Below, in pieces: positions 17,394 through 25,346 of a DNA stretch of 64,000 bases. The stretch comes from Kibdelosporangium banguiense (GTDB lineage Bacteria; Actinomycetota; Actinomycetes; Mycobacteriales; Pseudonocardiaceae). Position 1 is the first letter of the stretch, and the number at the start of each line of letters is the position of its first letter. The notes beneath the pieces were generated by a model. The model was not told the DNA's origin and did no database searches. It worked only from the letters and a program-made list of their open reading frames with translations. The DNA lies in contig NZ_JAGINW010000001.1 of the NCBI RefSeq assembly GCF_017876405.1, forward strand, positions 7,825,203 to 7,889,202. Reading direction: 5' to 3'. The position numbers and the translations under genes were made by a program.

Positions 17394-19439
17394 TCAGCAG
17401 GACGCGGGTTTGCCGTTGTCACTGTGGAGCGCGACAGTGTGGCAGATGTGTTGTGTCGCCTGGTCGGTGTCGGTGTACCAGGTGGCGATCGTGCGGTCTT
17501 TGCTGGCTGTCGCCAGCGTTACCCCGTCCCGGCCCCATGTCGCGGCGTTGACCGGGAGCGAGTGGCCCTTGAGCGTCGCCCAGGCGGACCAGGTCGCTGT
17601 GTCCCACAGGATGATGTCCGGGTCCGTCTCGCCGATGGTGGCGAGCAGTCTTCCGTCCGGGCGGAACGTGGCCGCGCGCAGACGCCCCTGACGACCGGTC
17701 AGGTCAGCGAGGTGATCGAGGGTCCGGGCGTCCCAGATCTTGACTGTGCCGTCGATACCGGTTGTGGCGAGCCTGGTCCTGTCGGCGCTGTATGCGACAG
17801 CAACGGCGTTGTGGCGCAGGCTGCCGACGACCCCGTTCGTGACGACGTCCCAGACGGTGACCGCCTCGTTTCCGGTGATCGCCAGCTGGCGTCCGTCAGG
17901 GCTGAACATGAGTCCGCGGCTGAACGAGCTGCCCAGTTCTGTCACGGGATGCCTGCGGCCGATGTCCCAGACGACAGTGGACCCGCCGCCGATGGCGAGC
18001 AGACGGCCATCAGGACTGAAGGCCATCGGCTGCAGAAACCCGGCCTTGACGTTCAGTTCAGCGATATGGGTTCCCGACGCCACGTCGTAGACCACGACCT
18101 GCCCGTTGGGCGTCATTCGGGCCAGGCGGGCACCGTCCGGGCTGAAGACCTGATGGGAATCCGCGTTGGGGTCCGCATTGGCGATCTCGACGATCGGTTG
18201 CGCGGGCTTGGCGACGTCCCAGCTCACGAGAGTGTGGAACTGGCCGGTGGCCAGAATGGAGCGGCCGTTGGGGCCGAACGTGAGATCAGTGCTGACCTCC
18301 CCGCCGATATAGGGCAGTTCTGCCGGTTTCCACAGCAACGCGGCCGTTTCACCAGCCGCTGCGATGGTTCCGTCGGCCGCGGTCGTGACGGTGTGCAGCC
18401 CGTTGGATTCACCAGTGGCTATTTCTGTCAGGGTGATTCCCCGCGCGACATCGGTGAGCCGGACGGCGCCGTTGGTGTCGACGCTGACCACGGCCTGGCC
18501 GTCAGAGGTGTAGGCGACGTCGTTGATACGCCGGCCGATTTCAGGGGTGGGCCTGCGGGTTGCGGTGACCAGGTCCCATATCGCCAAGTGGCCCTCGGCG
18601 TTGACTGTGGCGATCGTCTTGCCGTCCGGACTGTAATCCACTGCCTCGGCGCCGTGCAGGCCCAGAGGCAGCGCGGCACCGGTGGTCACATCCCACAGGA
18701 ACAAGTTGTCGTTCTCACCGGAACAGGCCAGGACGCGCCCGTCAGGGCTGAAGGTGAGGCCGGCCCTGGGGCCGCCGTGCTGCCAGGACATGACCTGCCG
18801 GTGGTCGGTGGTGTTCCAGAGTCCGACGAGGTGATCTTCGCGGCCCAGGGAAGCGATCCGGGATCCGTCCGGTGAGTAGGTCAGCGCACCGACCATGCCC
18901 ACGTGCGCGGCGATCTTGCCCCGAAGAGTCCCGCTCGGCAGGTCCCACAGCCGGATGGTTCCGTCGGACGTACCGGTCGCGAACTGTTTGCCGTCCGGAC
19001 TGAACTCCACTGTCGTGACGATTTCCTGAGCCGCCGAGCCGGAACCGGCCAGTTCCAGCGGGCGCGCGCCGTTCTGGATGTCCCAGATCACGACATTCAA
19101 TGTCGAGCGGCTACCGCAACAGTTGGTGACCGCGGCAAGTAGCCGCCCGTCGCGGCTCAGCGCGATTCGTCCGTTGGTGAACGACGGCAACGGGATCCGT
19201 AACCGGTGGGTGGGACGGGAAGCGACGCTGAGCAGACTGCTGCGGGCTTCCGTCGTCGGGGCCTTGGCGTAGGCGTCGAGGCTCAGCCGCATGGCCTGGC
19301 CGATGTCCTGGATCGCGATCTGCTGGGCGTTGACGGCCAACTGCCGTGACAGTGCGATGTTCTGCTGGCGGTCGGCGTTCTCCCGCTGCTGGATCGCGAT
19401 GACCGTGATCCCCGGCACAGACCACGAGCAGCGCGGCAA
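17394..19439 (-). CDS. WD40-repeat C-terminal part of a frameshifted HTH-nSTAND-WD40 protein
   Basis: About 670 residues after the frameshift. The reading frame starts inside the membrane segment, and its nominal first residues (MPRCSWSVPG) are an out-of-frame artefact. ITVIAIQQRENADRQQ then continues the helix, followed by a helical neck (QLAVNAQQIAIQDIG). A WD40 propeller pair follows, with many F/YSPDG blades: VEFSPDGKQFATGTSDGTIRLWDL, LTYSPDGSRIASLG, VDYSPDGKTIATVNAEGHLAIWDL and VAYSADRTRLATTGIDGTVKIWD, about 14 blades in all. It would lie on the opposite membrane side from, or tethered near, the NTPase of the 5' part. It needs one base removed from the C-run at 19410-19413 to join the upstream ORF. 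Confidence 0.75.
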   Translation of the reverse strand: MPRCSWSVPGITVIAIQQRENADRQQNIALSRQLAVNAQQIAIQDIGQAMRLSLDAYAKAPTTEARSSLLSVASRPTHRLRIPLPSFTNGRIALSRDGRLLAAVTNCCGSRSTLNVVIWDIQNGARPLELAGSGSAAQEIVTTVEFSPDGKQFATGTSDGTIRLWDLPSGTLRGKIAAHVGMVGALTYSPDGSRIASLGREDHLVGLWNTTDHRQVMSWQHGGPRAGLTFSPDGRVLACSGENDNLFLWDVTTGAALPLGLHGAEAVDYSPDGKTIATVNAEGHLAIWDLVTATRRPTPEIGRRINDVAYTSDGQAVVSVDTNGAVRLTDVARGITLTEIATGESNGLHTVTTAADGTIAAAGETAALLWKPAELPYIGGEVSTDLTFGPNGRSILATGQFHTLVSWDVAKPAQPIVEIANADPNADSHQVFSPDGARLARMTPNGQVVVYDVASGTHIAELNVKAGFLQPMAFSPDGRLLAIGGGSTVVWDIGRRHPVTELGSSFSRGLMFSPDGRQLAITGNEAVTVWDVVTNGVVGSLRHNAVAVAYSADRTRLATTGIDGTVKIWDARTLDHLADLTGRQGRLRAATFRPDGRLLATIGETDPDIILWDTATWSAWATLKGHSLPVNAATWGRDGVTLATASKDRTIATWYTDTDQATQHICHTVALHSDNGKPASC

Positions 19440-21054
19440 GTCCGATGGCCAGCCATCTCAGCTGACGCACCCGGCGCTGCGTGACCTGCCGCTCCTGCTT
19501 TGCCGCGGCCAGACTGGTGTCGAGAAACTCCTGCTCACGCGCGAGCATCGCCGGGGCGTTGCGTTCGGCCCATTCCTGGGCGATGGCAAGCCGCGCGCCG
19601 CGATACAGCGCGCCCGGGTCCTGGTGGAGGGCATCCCAGGCGGCGGTGGCCTCCGTGAGATGGCGATGTGTGCGCAGGTCCTCACGGTTCTCGGTGAGCC
19701 ACTCCCGAAACCGGGGCCAGTATCTGATCAGGGCGTCGTGTGCGATCTCGACGGTGTCCGCGTCGACGGTCAGTAGCCGTTTGCGTGCCAGGGCGTCCAC
19801 GACTGCGGAGGTCGCGGAATCGTCGCCCAGTTCGGCCCGTCCTGCCCGCCTCCGGGTGTCCTCGGTGCCGTCGCCGACCGCGGTCAAGCGTGACAGGACA
19901 TGCCGGGCGATCTGCCGTTGCGACTCGTCGAACTGCTGGTACACCGATTCCGCGGACTGGGCGATCGCCCCGTGCAGTTCCCCGGCGGCTTGGTAGGCGC
20001 CCAGCGAAAGGGTGCTTCCACGCCGGCGGCGCCACGTCTCCCACAATGCGTGCGACACGAACGGCAACGCGCCGGGCTGCCCAGCGGCGTGGTCGACGAT
20101 GGTGGCGACCAGCGCGCGGTCGACCATCAACCTTGCCGCAGCCGCGGGTTGGACGATCGCGCGAACCAGTTCGTCCGCTGTCATCGGACCGACCAGCAGC
20201 TGTCCGGCATCACGCAGGACCGAGACCATCACAGGGTGTTCGGCGCAGCGATGGTAGAAGTCCGCGCGTACGCCGAGGACCACCCGCGTCCGCTCGTCCG
20301 GGTGGTGTGCCAGTGTGAGCAGGGCATCGATGAACGAGGTGCGCTCGGACTGTTGCGAGCACAGCGTGAAGATCTCCTCGAACTGGTCCACCACCAGCAC
20401 GAGGTCGTAGTCCGCGGGCTGGGCGGCGAGCGCCTGGCGGACGGCCACCCACAGCCACATGGCGCCCTGCGTCAGGTCCGCCTCGATCCCGAGCTTCGCG
20501 GCCAGCCGGATCGCGCATTCCTCGAGGGGACGGCTGCCCGGGGTGAACAGCACGACCTCGGTAGTGCCCGATTCGGCCAGTTCATGTGCCAGGCCCGCGC
20601 GCAGCAGGGACGACTTCCCGCTGCCCGACGGGCCGAACACGGCCACCACCCGCTGGTTGTCCACTCTGGACAACAATTCGCTGACCAGCTGCTCCCGGCC
20701 GAAGAACCGATCGGCGTCCGTGGTCTGGAAAGCGGCCAGGCCGGCATACGGGCTCGTTGCGCTGTCGTCGGGGTTCTCCGGAGTGTCTGCCAGGCCGGAC
20801 GACACCTGGTGCCACCGAGCGGCCCATTCGTCCCGGTTCCCGCCGCACGCGGCGACATAGGCCAGCGTCACCGCAAGGCTGGGCAATTTCCGTCCCGCAG
20901 CGGCCTCGGACAAGGCACCGGCCGAATAGTGCGCACGCCGGGCCAGGACCCGGTATGCGACACCGCCGGACTGCTGACGCAATTGGCGTAAATCGGCGGC
21001 GAACTGGACAAGGACGTCATCGCTCTGCTCAAGCGGCCGCTCCGGACGCGGCAT
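19111..21054 (-). CDS. HTH-nSTAND1 NTPase 5' part of the frameshifted WD40 protein
   Basis: Start ATG 21054, with GGGGAG 6 bases upstream. Residues about 10-80 are an XRE-like helix-turn-helix (AYRVLARRAHYSAGALSEAAAG). SPYAGLAAFQTTDADRFFGRE (about 101-121) opens the nSTAND1 domain. Walker A is GPSGSGKSS (141-149) and Walker B YDLVLVVDQFEEIFTLC. VLGVRADFYHRC and PFVSHALWETWRRR follow, then IAHDALIRYWPRFREWL. At about residue 535 a transmembrane helix LRWLAIGLAALLVVC begins, and here the frame breaks: beyond 19413 the protein reads as Pro/Arg-rich nonsense to the stop at 19111. With one base fewer it joins the WD40 frame, giving about 1219 residues, the usual length of these actinobacterial sensor proteins. 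Sequencing error, real inactivation or programmed shift are all possible. Confidence 0.75.
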   Translation of the reverse strand: MPRPERPLEQSDDVLVQFAADLRQLRQQSGGVAYRVLARRAHYSAGALSEAAAGRKLPSLAVTLAYVAACGGNRDEWAARWHQVSSGLADTPENPDDSATSPYAGLAAFQTTDADRFFGREQLVSELLSRVDNQRVVAVFGPSGSGKSSLLRAGLAHELAESGTTEVVLFTPGSRPLEECAIRLAAKLGIEADLTQGAMWLWVAVRQALAAQPADYDLVLVVDQFEEIFTLCSQQSERTSFIDALLTLAHHPDERTRVVLGVRADFYHRCAEHPVMVSVLRDAGQLLVGPMTADELVRAIVQPAAAARLMVDRALVATIVDHAAGQPGALPFVSHALWETWRRRRGSTLSLGAYQAAGELHGAIAQSAESVYQQFDESQRQIARHVLSRLTAVGDGTEDTRRRAGRAELGDDSATSAVVDALARKRLLTVDADTVEIAHDALIRYWPRFREWLTENREDLRTHRHLTEATAAWDALHQDPGALYRGARLAIAQEWAERNAPAMLAREQEFLDTSLAAAKQERQVTQRRVRQLRWLAIGLAALLVVCAGDHGHRDPAAGERRPPAEHRTVTAVGRQRPADRDPGHRPGHAAEPRRLRQGPDDGSPQQSAQRRFPSHPPVTDPVAVVHQRTNRAEPRRAATCRGHQLLR

Positions 21055-21057
21055 CGT

Positions 21058-21745
21058 GGCTCCCCTCGCCAAGCCAACGAAACCAGCCGATTGTGCCAGC
21101 ATCACAGTGGCCAGCGTCGATTTTCGCGGCCATCGGGTGAAGCCCTCGTGGGCGGTGTCGAGGGGGCCGGTGAACCGGCCGCGGCGACTGACCGCGACGT
21201 GTTCGGCGGCGGCGAGCCGGGAGAGGGCCAGAGGTCCTTCGGTGAGGGGGTGGCCGGGGCGGACGGCCGCCACTATCCGGAGGGTGACCAGCTGCTCGAC
21301 GTGGGTTTCGGGGTCGACGTGGTCGATGGATCCGATCTCCAGGTCGACGCGGCCGTCGCGGAGGGCCGGTCCGGCCTCCAGTTCCTCGGCCCGCAACCGC
21401 AAGGACACCCCGGGCGCCTCTTGCCGGGCCAGTCGCAGCAGCCCGGGAGCCAGCGCCGCGCCGATGATGTTGGCTGGCCTGGAGGGTGAACGTCCGGCGT
21501 AAGGCGGCCGGATCGACGCCGCTGCCGGGCGTGAGCAGTGCTTCGAGGCGACGTACCACTGTGGCGGCTTCGACACGCAGGGCCTGGGCACGGCGTGTGG
21601 GGACCATGGTCTGTCCGGCGCGCACCAGGAGTGGGTCCTGCAGGAGGCGGCGGAGACGAGCGTGGTGCGGCTCATCGCGGCGGGGGAGGTGTGCAGGCGG
21701 GCGGCGGCGCGGGTGACGCTCTGCTCGGCGAGAGGCTGCGGGCGG
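21058..21745 (-). pseudogene. LysR-family regulator remnant
   Basis: Pieces of one LysR protein appear in two frames. LAEQSVTRAAARLHTSPAAM (HTH) is in the frame later used by the STAND gene. LRRLLQDPLLVRAGQTMVPT and AATVVRRLEALLTPGSG are in another frame. PANIIGAALAPGLLRLARQE ... LEIGSIDHVDPETHVEQLVT (effector-binding domain) returns to the first. The first residues and the end of the effector domain are missing. There is no stop between the last piece and the STAND start at 21054, so the remnant is read-through in frame into that gene. At least two frameshifts; not functional. Confidence 0.75.
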
Positions 21746-22348
21746 TGGTCGTGCGCGACGCCGCCTGGCTGCCAGGTGGTCACCGGCCCGCACGGCGATG
21801 CCGACGTCGTTGACCGGGCGTTCGAGGGCGCGGACGCCGTCTTCTGGCTCGTACCCCAGGATGCCTCCCGGACTCCGGAAGATGCCTACTGCGGCTTCAC
21901 AGGTCCTGCCCGTCAAGGCACTCGTTGTCCACGTCGTGGGCGTTTCCGCGCTCGGCCGCGGAACTCCGGTAGGCGACCGCGCCGGGCTCGTCACCGCTTC
22001 TCTTGCCATGGACGATCTCATCGCCTCCACCGGCGTCGCCTACCGGGCCCTCGCGTGCCTGTCCTCGGGCCGCAGGATCTGTCTCCCAACGACTTGGCGC
22101 GCATCATGACCGAACAGTTCGGCCGCCCGATCCGCTACGAACGCGAATCCCTCGAAGACCTGCGCACCGCCCTCGTCGGCTACGGCCTGAATGAGGATTT
22201 CGTCCGGGGCATGGTGGATATGAAGCGGGCCAAGGACAACGGTCTCGACAGCGATGTCATCCGTACACCGGACACCACCTCCCGCACCACCTTCGAGCAG
22301 TGGTGCGCCCAGACCCTCAAGCCGGCCGTCGGCCGGCTGACGGACTGA
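21725..22348 (+). pseudogene. NmrA/NAD(P)H-binding epimerase-like remnant
   Basis: Fragments of an NmrA-type Rossmann protein in three frames. GERLRAVVVRDAAWLPGG comes first; VVTGPHGDADVVDRAFEGAD with AVFWLVPQDASRTPEDAY is in a second frame. A third frame holds VKALVVHVVGVSALGRG and ASLAMDDLIASTGVAYRAL. The second frame returns for LGPQDLSPNDLARIMTEQFG, VGYGLNEDFVRGMVDMKRA and FEQWCAQTLKPAVGRLTD, ending at TGA 22346-22348. The N-terminal nucleotide-binding glycine loop is missing. It was evidently divergent from the LysR gene, a common regulator-target pair, and both lost their 5' ends in one deletion. Its end overlaps the aconitase X small-subunit gene. Confidence 0.75.
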
Positions 22349-22769
22349 GACTGGTGCTGTGCACGGTCACGATGCCGTGGTCCGCGTCGACGATCACGCG
22401 GTCTCCGGTGTGGATGATCTCCACCGGATCTTCGGCCAGCTCGGAGATGGTCGGGACTCGGGTGACCACCGCGCCCAGTGCGGACTTCGTCGACAACGTG
22501 GTGAACACCATCGCCAGCGGTGCGGTGCCGAGCAGCCGGGTGGCCTGGAAGAATCCCGACCATCCCGACGAGCCCTTGGCGCCCGGGAACACCAGGACCT
22601 TCCCGGTGAAACAGACCCCGAACAGCTCGTGCCGGCGCTCGATGATCGTGCCGGTGGCCGGATCGATGCCACCCCAGCCCGAGATGGTCTGGTGTGACAC
22701 CAGGGCCTCACCCTCAGCACGTCCCGGGACGACGCCGCGTCCTCTTATGTCCCTGATTTCGACGGTCAT
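22317..22769 (-). CDS. Aconitase X swivel (small) subunit
   Basis: 150 residues from the ATG at 22769, whose ATGA overlaps the stop of the large-subunit gene. The sequence is the DUF126/AcnX swivel domain: RGRGVVPGRAEGEALVS at the start, SGWGGIDPATGTIIERRHEL (the typical fGGvdp block), GKVLVFPGAKGSSGWSGF and DRVIVDADHGIVTV. In aconitase-like dehydratases this domain closes over the active site and contributes a Ser from the G-K-G-S loop. Separate small and large subunits occur in bacterial AcnX enzymes such as cis-3-hydroxy-L-proline dehydratase. Last gene of the leftward operon; its 3' end overlaps the NmrA remnant by 32 bases. Confidence 0.92.
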   Translation of the reverse strand: MTVEIRDIRGRGVVPGRAEGEALVSHQTISGWGGIDPATGTIIERRHELFGVCFTGKVLVFPGAKGSSGWSGFFQATRLLGTAPLAMVFTTLSTKSALGAVVTRVPTISELAEDPVEIIHTGDRVIVDADHGIVTVHSTSLSPSAGRRPA

Positions 22770-24043
22770 CGCAGCTCCCCGCGCCAGGTTCCGGTGACGG
22801 CCGCGTCCACGCAGTCCTCCAGAGTCCCGAACCAGGCCTCGATTCCGAGGATCGCCGGCAGGTAATGCGCCTGTTTCGCGGAATCGGTGGCGAACACGCG
22901 GGTGCCCTCCGGCGCGGATTTCGACATCGCCGGGCACGAGTCGGTCAGCACTCGTCCGCCCGCCTTGCGGATGATCTCGGTGTAGCCGTTGCGGTCGGCC
23001 ACTGTGCGCAACGCGCGTGGAGTCATGATCCACAACTCCGTGCCGTTGTTGAGTTTCCTGCCGTCCAGCGCGCGGGCTGTCCGGGCGATCTGGTCCAGCG
23101 AGGCGTGCGGACAGCCGAGCAGGATGAAGTCGACGTCGGCGGATTCCCCTTGGCTGTTCAGCTTTTCGTAGATCGCCCGGCGCTCGCGTGCGCCGTAGCC
23201 GACCTTCTCCGGTATCGGCCCGTCGAACGCGGCCTCGATCGTCGGCGCCTCGGGCGTGATGCCGGGAATGTGGTAGATCTCCACACCGCCGGAGGACGCG
23301 GTCGCCGCGCCGAAGTGCTTGAGGTCAGTCAGGTCCGGCTGAGCCAGCTTCCCGGTGACCACCGGGCGGTTCTCCTGCACGAGGTCGCCGACGAAGTAGC
23401 CGAACATGCCCCAGTCGAGAAACCCCTCGACCGGCACCGTCGCCTCGATGAGGTGGGTGCCGTACCGGTTCTCGGTCCGGTGATTGCCCCAGCACGGGAT
23501 CTTGCCGGTCAGGCTGGCCGCCCCGGTGGACGCGGTGCCCTCGCAGTTGGTCCTGGCACCGAGCACCGAGTTGGCGTAGACCACTGCCGAGGACTCCATC
23601 CAGGCGCAGTGCTCGCCCCGCACCGGGAGGTTGCCCACCTGGTAGGGCGTGCACGTGGCAAGGATGTTGACGCCGTGGCTGCCGTAGAACGACTCGGCAT
23701 CCGCCTGGAGTTCGACCATGCTCGCCGGGTACGGCGCGATCCCGAGCGCGTCCTCGCCGAATCCCTGCTGCAGCTGGCAGGTCGGCACCCGCATGTGCGG
23801 GATCTCGAACTCGTCGTCGCTGTCCAGGTTGATCACCGAGAAGGCCTTGTGCCAGCCGCCTTCACCGACCAGCTTGGCCTTCACCGGTGACGGCTGCGTC
23901 ATGGTCCCGGCCACGTTGCGGGTGTCGCAGAGGTGCTCGGCGCCGAGCGCCTCGCCGTACCGGATCAGCAGGTCCATCGCGGCAGCGACCGCAGGCCCTT
24001 CGGCTCCGTCGCGTATCGCCTTCTCGTCGTCGGATAGTCTCAT
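22766..24043 (-). CDS. Aconitase X catalytic (large) subunit, DUF521
   Basis: 425 residues from the ATG at 24043 (AGGA 9 bases upstream), 10 bases after the FAD oxidoreductase stop. Recognisable AcnX blocks: MRLSDDEKAIRDGAEGPAVA, ESFYGSHGVNILATCTPYQ, GEHCAWMESSAVVYANSVLG, ARTNCEGTASTGAASLTGKI, PVVTGKL and VDFILLGCPHASLDQI, then CPAMSK near the end. Cys residues in ATCTPY, TNCEG and TDSCPAM are the likely iron or Fe-S ligands. The family dehydrates a hydroxy acid: cis-3-hydroxy-L-proline in bacteria, phosphomevalonate in archaea. Hydroxyproline is one candidate substrate, but the surrounding genes (IlvD/Edd, NitT-type importer) do not match the known hydroxyproline operons, so the substrate is open. 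Confidence 0.93.
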   Translation of the reverse strand: MRLSDDEKAIRDGAEGPAVAAAMDLLIRYGEALGAEHLCDTRNVAGTMTQPSPVKAKLVGEGGWHKAFSVINLDSDDEFEIPHMRVPTCQLQQGFGEDALGIAPYPASMVELQADAESFYGSHGVNILATCTPYQVGNLPVRGEHCAWMESSAVVYANSVLGARTNCEGTASTGAASLTGKIPCWGNHRTENRYGTHLIEATVPVEGFLDWGMFGYFVGDLVQENRPVVTGKLAQPDLTDLKHFGAATASSGGVEIYHIPGITPEAPTIEAAFDGPIPEKVGYGARERRAIYEKLNSQGESADVDFILLGCPHASLDQIARTARALDGRKLNNGTELWIMTPRALRTVADRNGYTEIIRKAGGRVLTDSCPAMSKSAPEGTRVFATDSAKQAHYLPAILGIEAWFGTLEDCVDAAVTGTWRGELR

Positions 24044-24053
24044 GTGGACATTC

Positions 24054-25343
24054 CTAACTGTCGACGTTCTCGTGGACACGCGTACGCAACTCGGACCAGT
24101 CGATCTCCTGGACGCTGCCGGCACCGGCCAGGTCGAGTGCGTGTGCCGCGCCGAAACCCATCGCGGCGCACGGTCCCATCACACGCACACTGGACAGTGC
24201 CGCGGCATCGCCATCCACACACCGGCCGGCCGCGACGAGGTTGTGCGCCTCCATCGGAATCAGGCTGCGCAACGGGACGTAGTGCACGTGGTCGGCGTCG
24301 TACATCTCCCACACGTACCCCTCTGGCCGGTCGTGCAGCTCGATGGGCCAGGCAGTGCGGGCGACCGCGTCGTCGAACCGGACTCCGGATCGGACCTCGT
24401 CGGTGCTCAGCTGGTGGACGGCCGTGATCCAACGGGTCTGCCGCCGTCCCGGGAAACCGTAGCTGCGGACCTTCGCGTCGCCGAAGGCCTTCGGGAACTC
24501 CTTGCGCAGGAACGCCACGACGAGGTCGGCCTGGACACGTCCGTCGAGCTGCGCCTGAGCCGCCCGCACCGGCTCGAGTGGCGCCTCGACGTGCGTCATG
24601 TTCAATACGGCGGTGTTACGTCCTGGGAAGAAGAACGCCAGGCCGTCGCGCCGCACCAGACCGTACTCCGAAGCCTTCTCCGCGACCCTGGCCGCCAGTT
24701 CGACCGGATCGGGTTTGAACTCCTCACGCAGGTTCTCCAGCCGGATCTGCTGGGAACCCCAGATGGTGCGCTCGGGCACCCGGCACGCCAGGCCGGCTTC
24801 CCAGGTCAGCGCGGCGTCGCCGCTGGCGTCGACGAAGCCGGTCGCGCGTACCCGGACCTGTCCGTGCCGGGTGGCGAACGTGGTGCTGCGCAGGTGTCCG
24901 TCATCCGCCTCGACGCTCAACAGCGAAGCGCCCAGCACGACCTGGATTCCCAGTGAGCGCACCAGGTTCTCGATCCACCGGCCGAGCACGACCTCGTCGT
25001 AGCTGACGGTGATGGTGTGGCTGTGGTTGAGGTGAATGTCCCCGGTCTTGGCCAGGTCGGCGAACATCGGGTCGAAGATCCCGTGGGTGAGCTGCCGGAA
25101 CTCCGGCCCGTTGCCGTAAACCCCGCAGAACAACCCGATGAGCGAGTTGACGCACTGTCCACCCAGGACCGGCAGGGCGTCGGCGAGTACCACCGACCGG
25201 CCCAGCCTGCGGGCCTCCACCGCGGCCGACAGCCCCGAGATGCCTGCTCCCACCACACAGATATCGGCCGTGAGGTGTTCGGTGGGGTCGCCGGGCGGTT
25301 TGCGGACAGTATTGACTTTCAGCTCGGTGAGCTCGTGCGGCAT
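24054..25343 (-). CDS. FAD-dependent oxidoreductase (PF12831-type)
   Basis: 429 residues. The N-terminal dinucleotide-binding motif DICVVGAGISGLSAAVEARR begins at about residue 27, followed by GGQCVNSLIGLFCGVYGNG, the block typical of FAD_oxidored proteins. ATGFVDASGDAALTWEAG is the second FAD contact. RQTRWITAVHQLSTDEV and PLRSLIPMEAHNLVAAGRC then GPCAAMGFGAAHALDLA close the FAD site. Homologues oxidise hydroxy or unsaturated acids; the substrate is unknown. Three bases after the dehydratase gene, ten before AcnX-L, so it should act between the two dehydratases or on the product of one (inference). Confidence 0.88.
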   Translation of the reverse strand: MPHELTELKVNTVRKPPGDPTEHLTADICVVGAGISGLSAAVEARRLGRSVVLADALPVLGGQCVNSLIGLFCGVYGNGPEFRQLTHGIFDPMFADLAKTGDIHLNHSHTITVSYDEVVLGRWIENLVRSLGIQVVLGASLLSVEADDGHLRSTTFATRHGQVRVRATGFVDASGDAALTWEAGLACRVPERTIWGSQQIRLENLREEFKPDPVELAARVAEKASEYGLVRRDGLAFFFPGRNTAVLNMTHVEAPLEPVRAAQAQLDGRVQADLVVAFLRKEFPKAFGDAKVRSYGFPGRRQTRWITAVHQLSTDEVRSGVRFDDAVARTAWPIELHDRPEGYVWEMYDADHVHYVPLRSLIPMEAHNLVAAGRCVDGDAAALSSVRVMGPCAAMGFGAAHALDLAGAGSVQEIDWSELRTRVHENVDS

Positions 25344-25346
25344 CAG

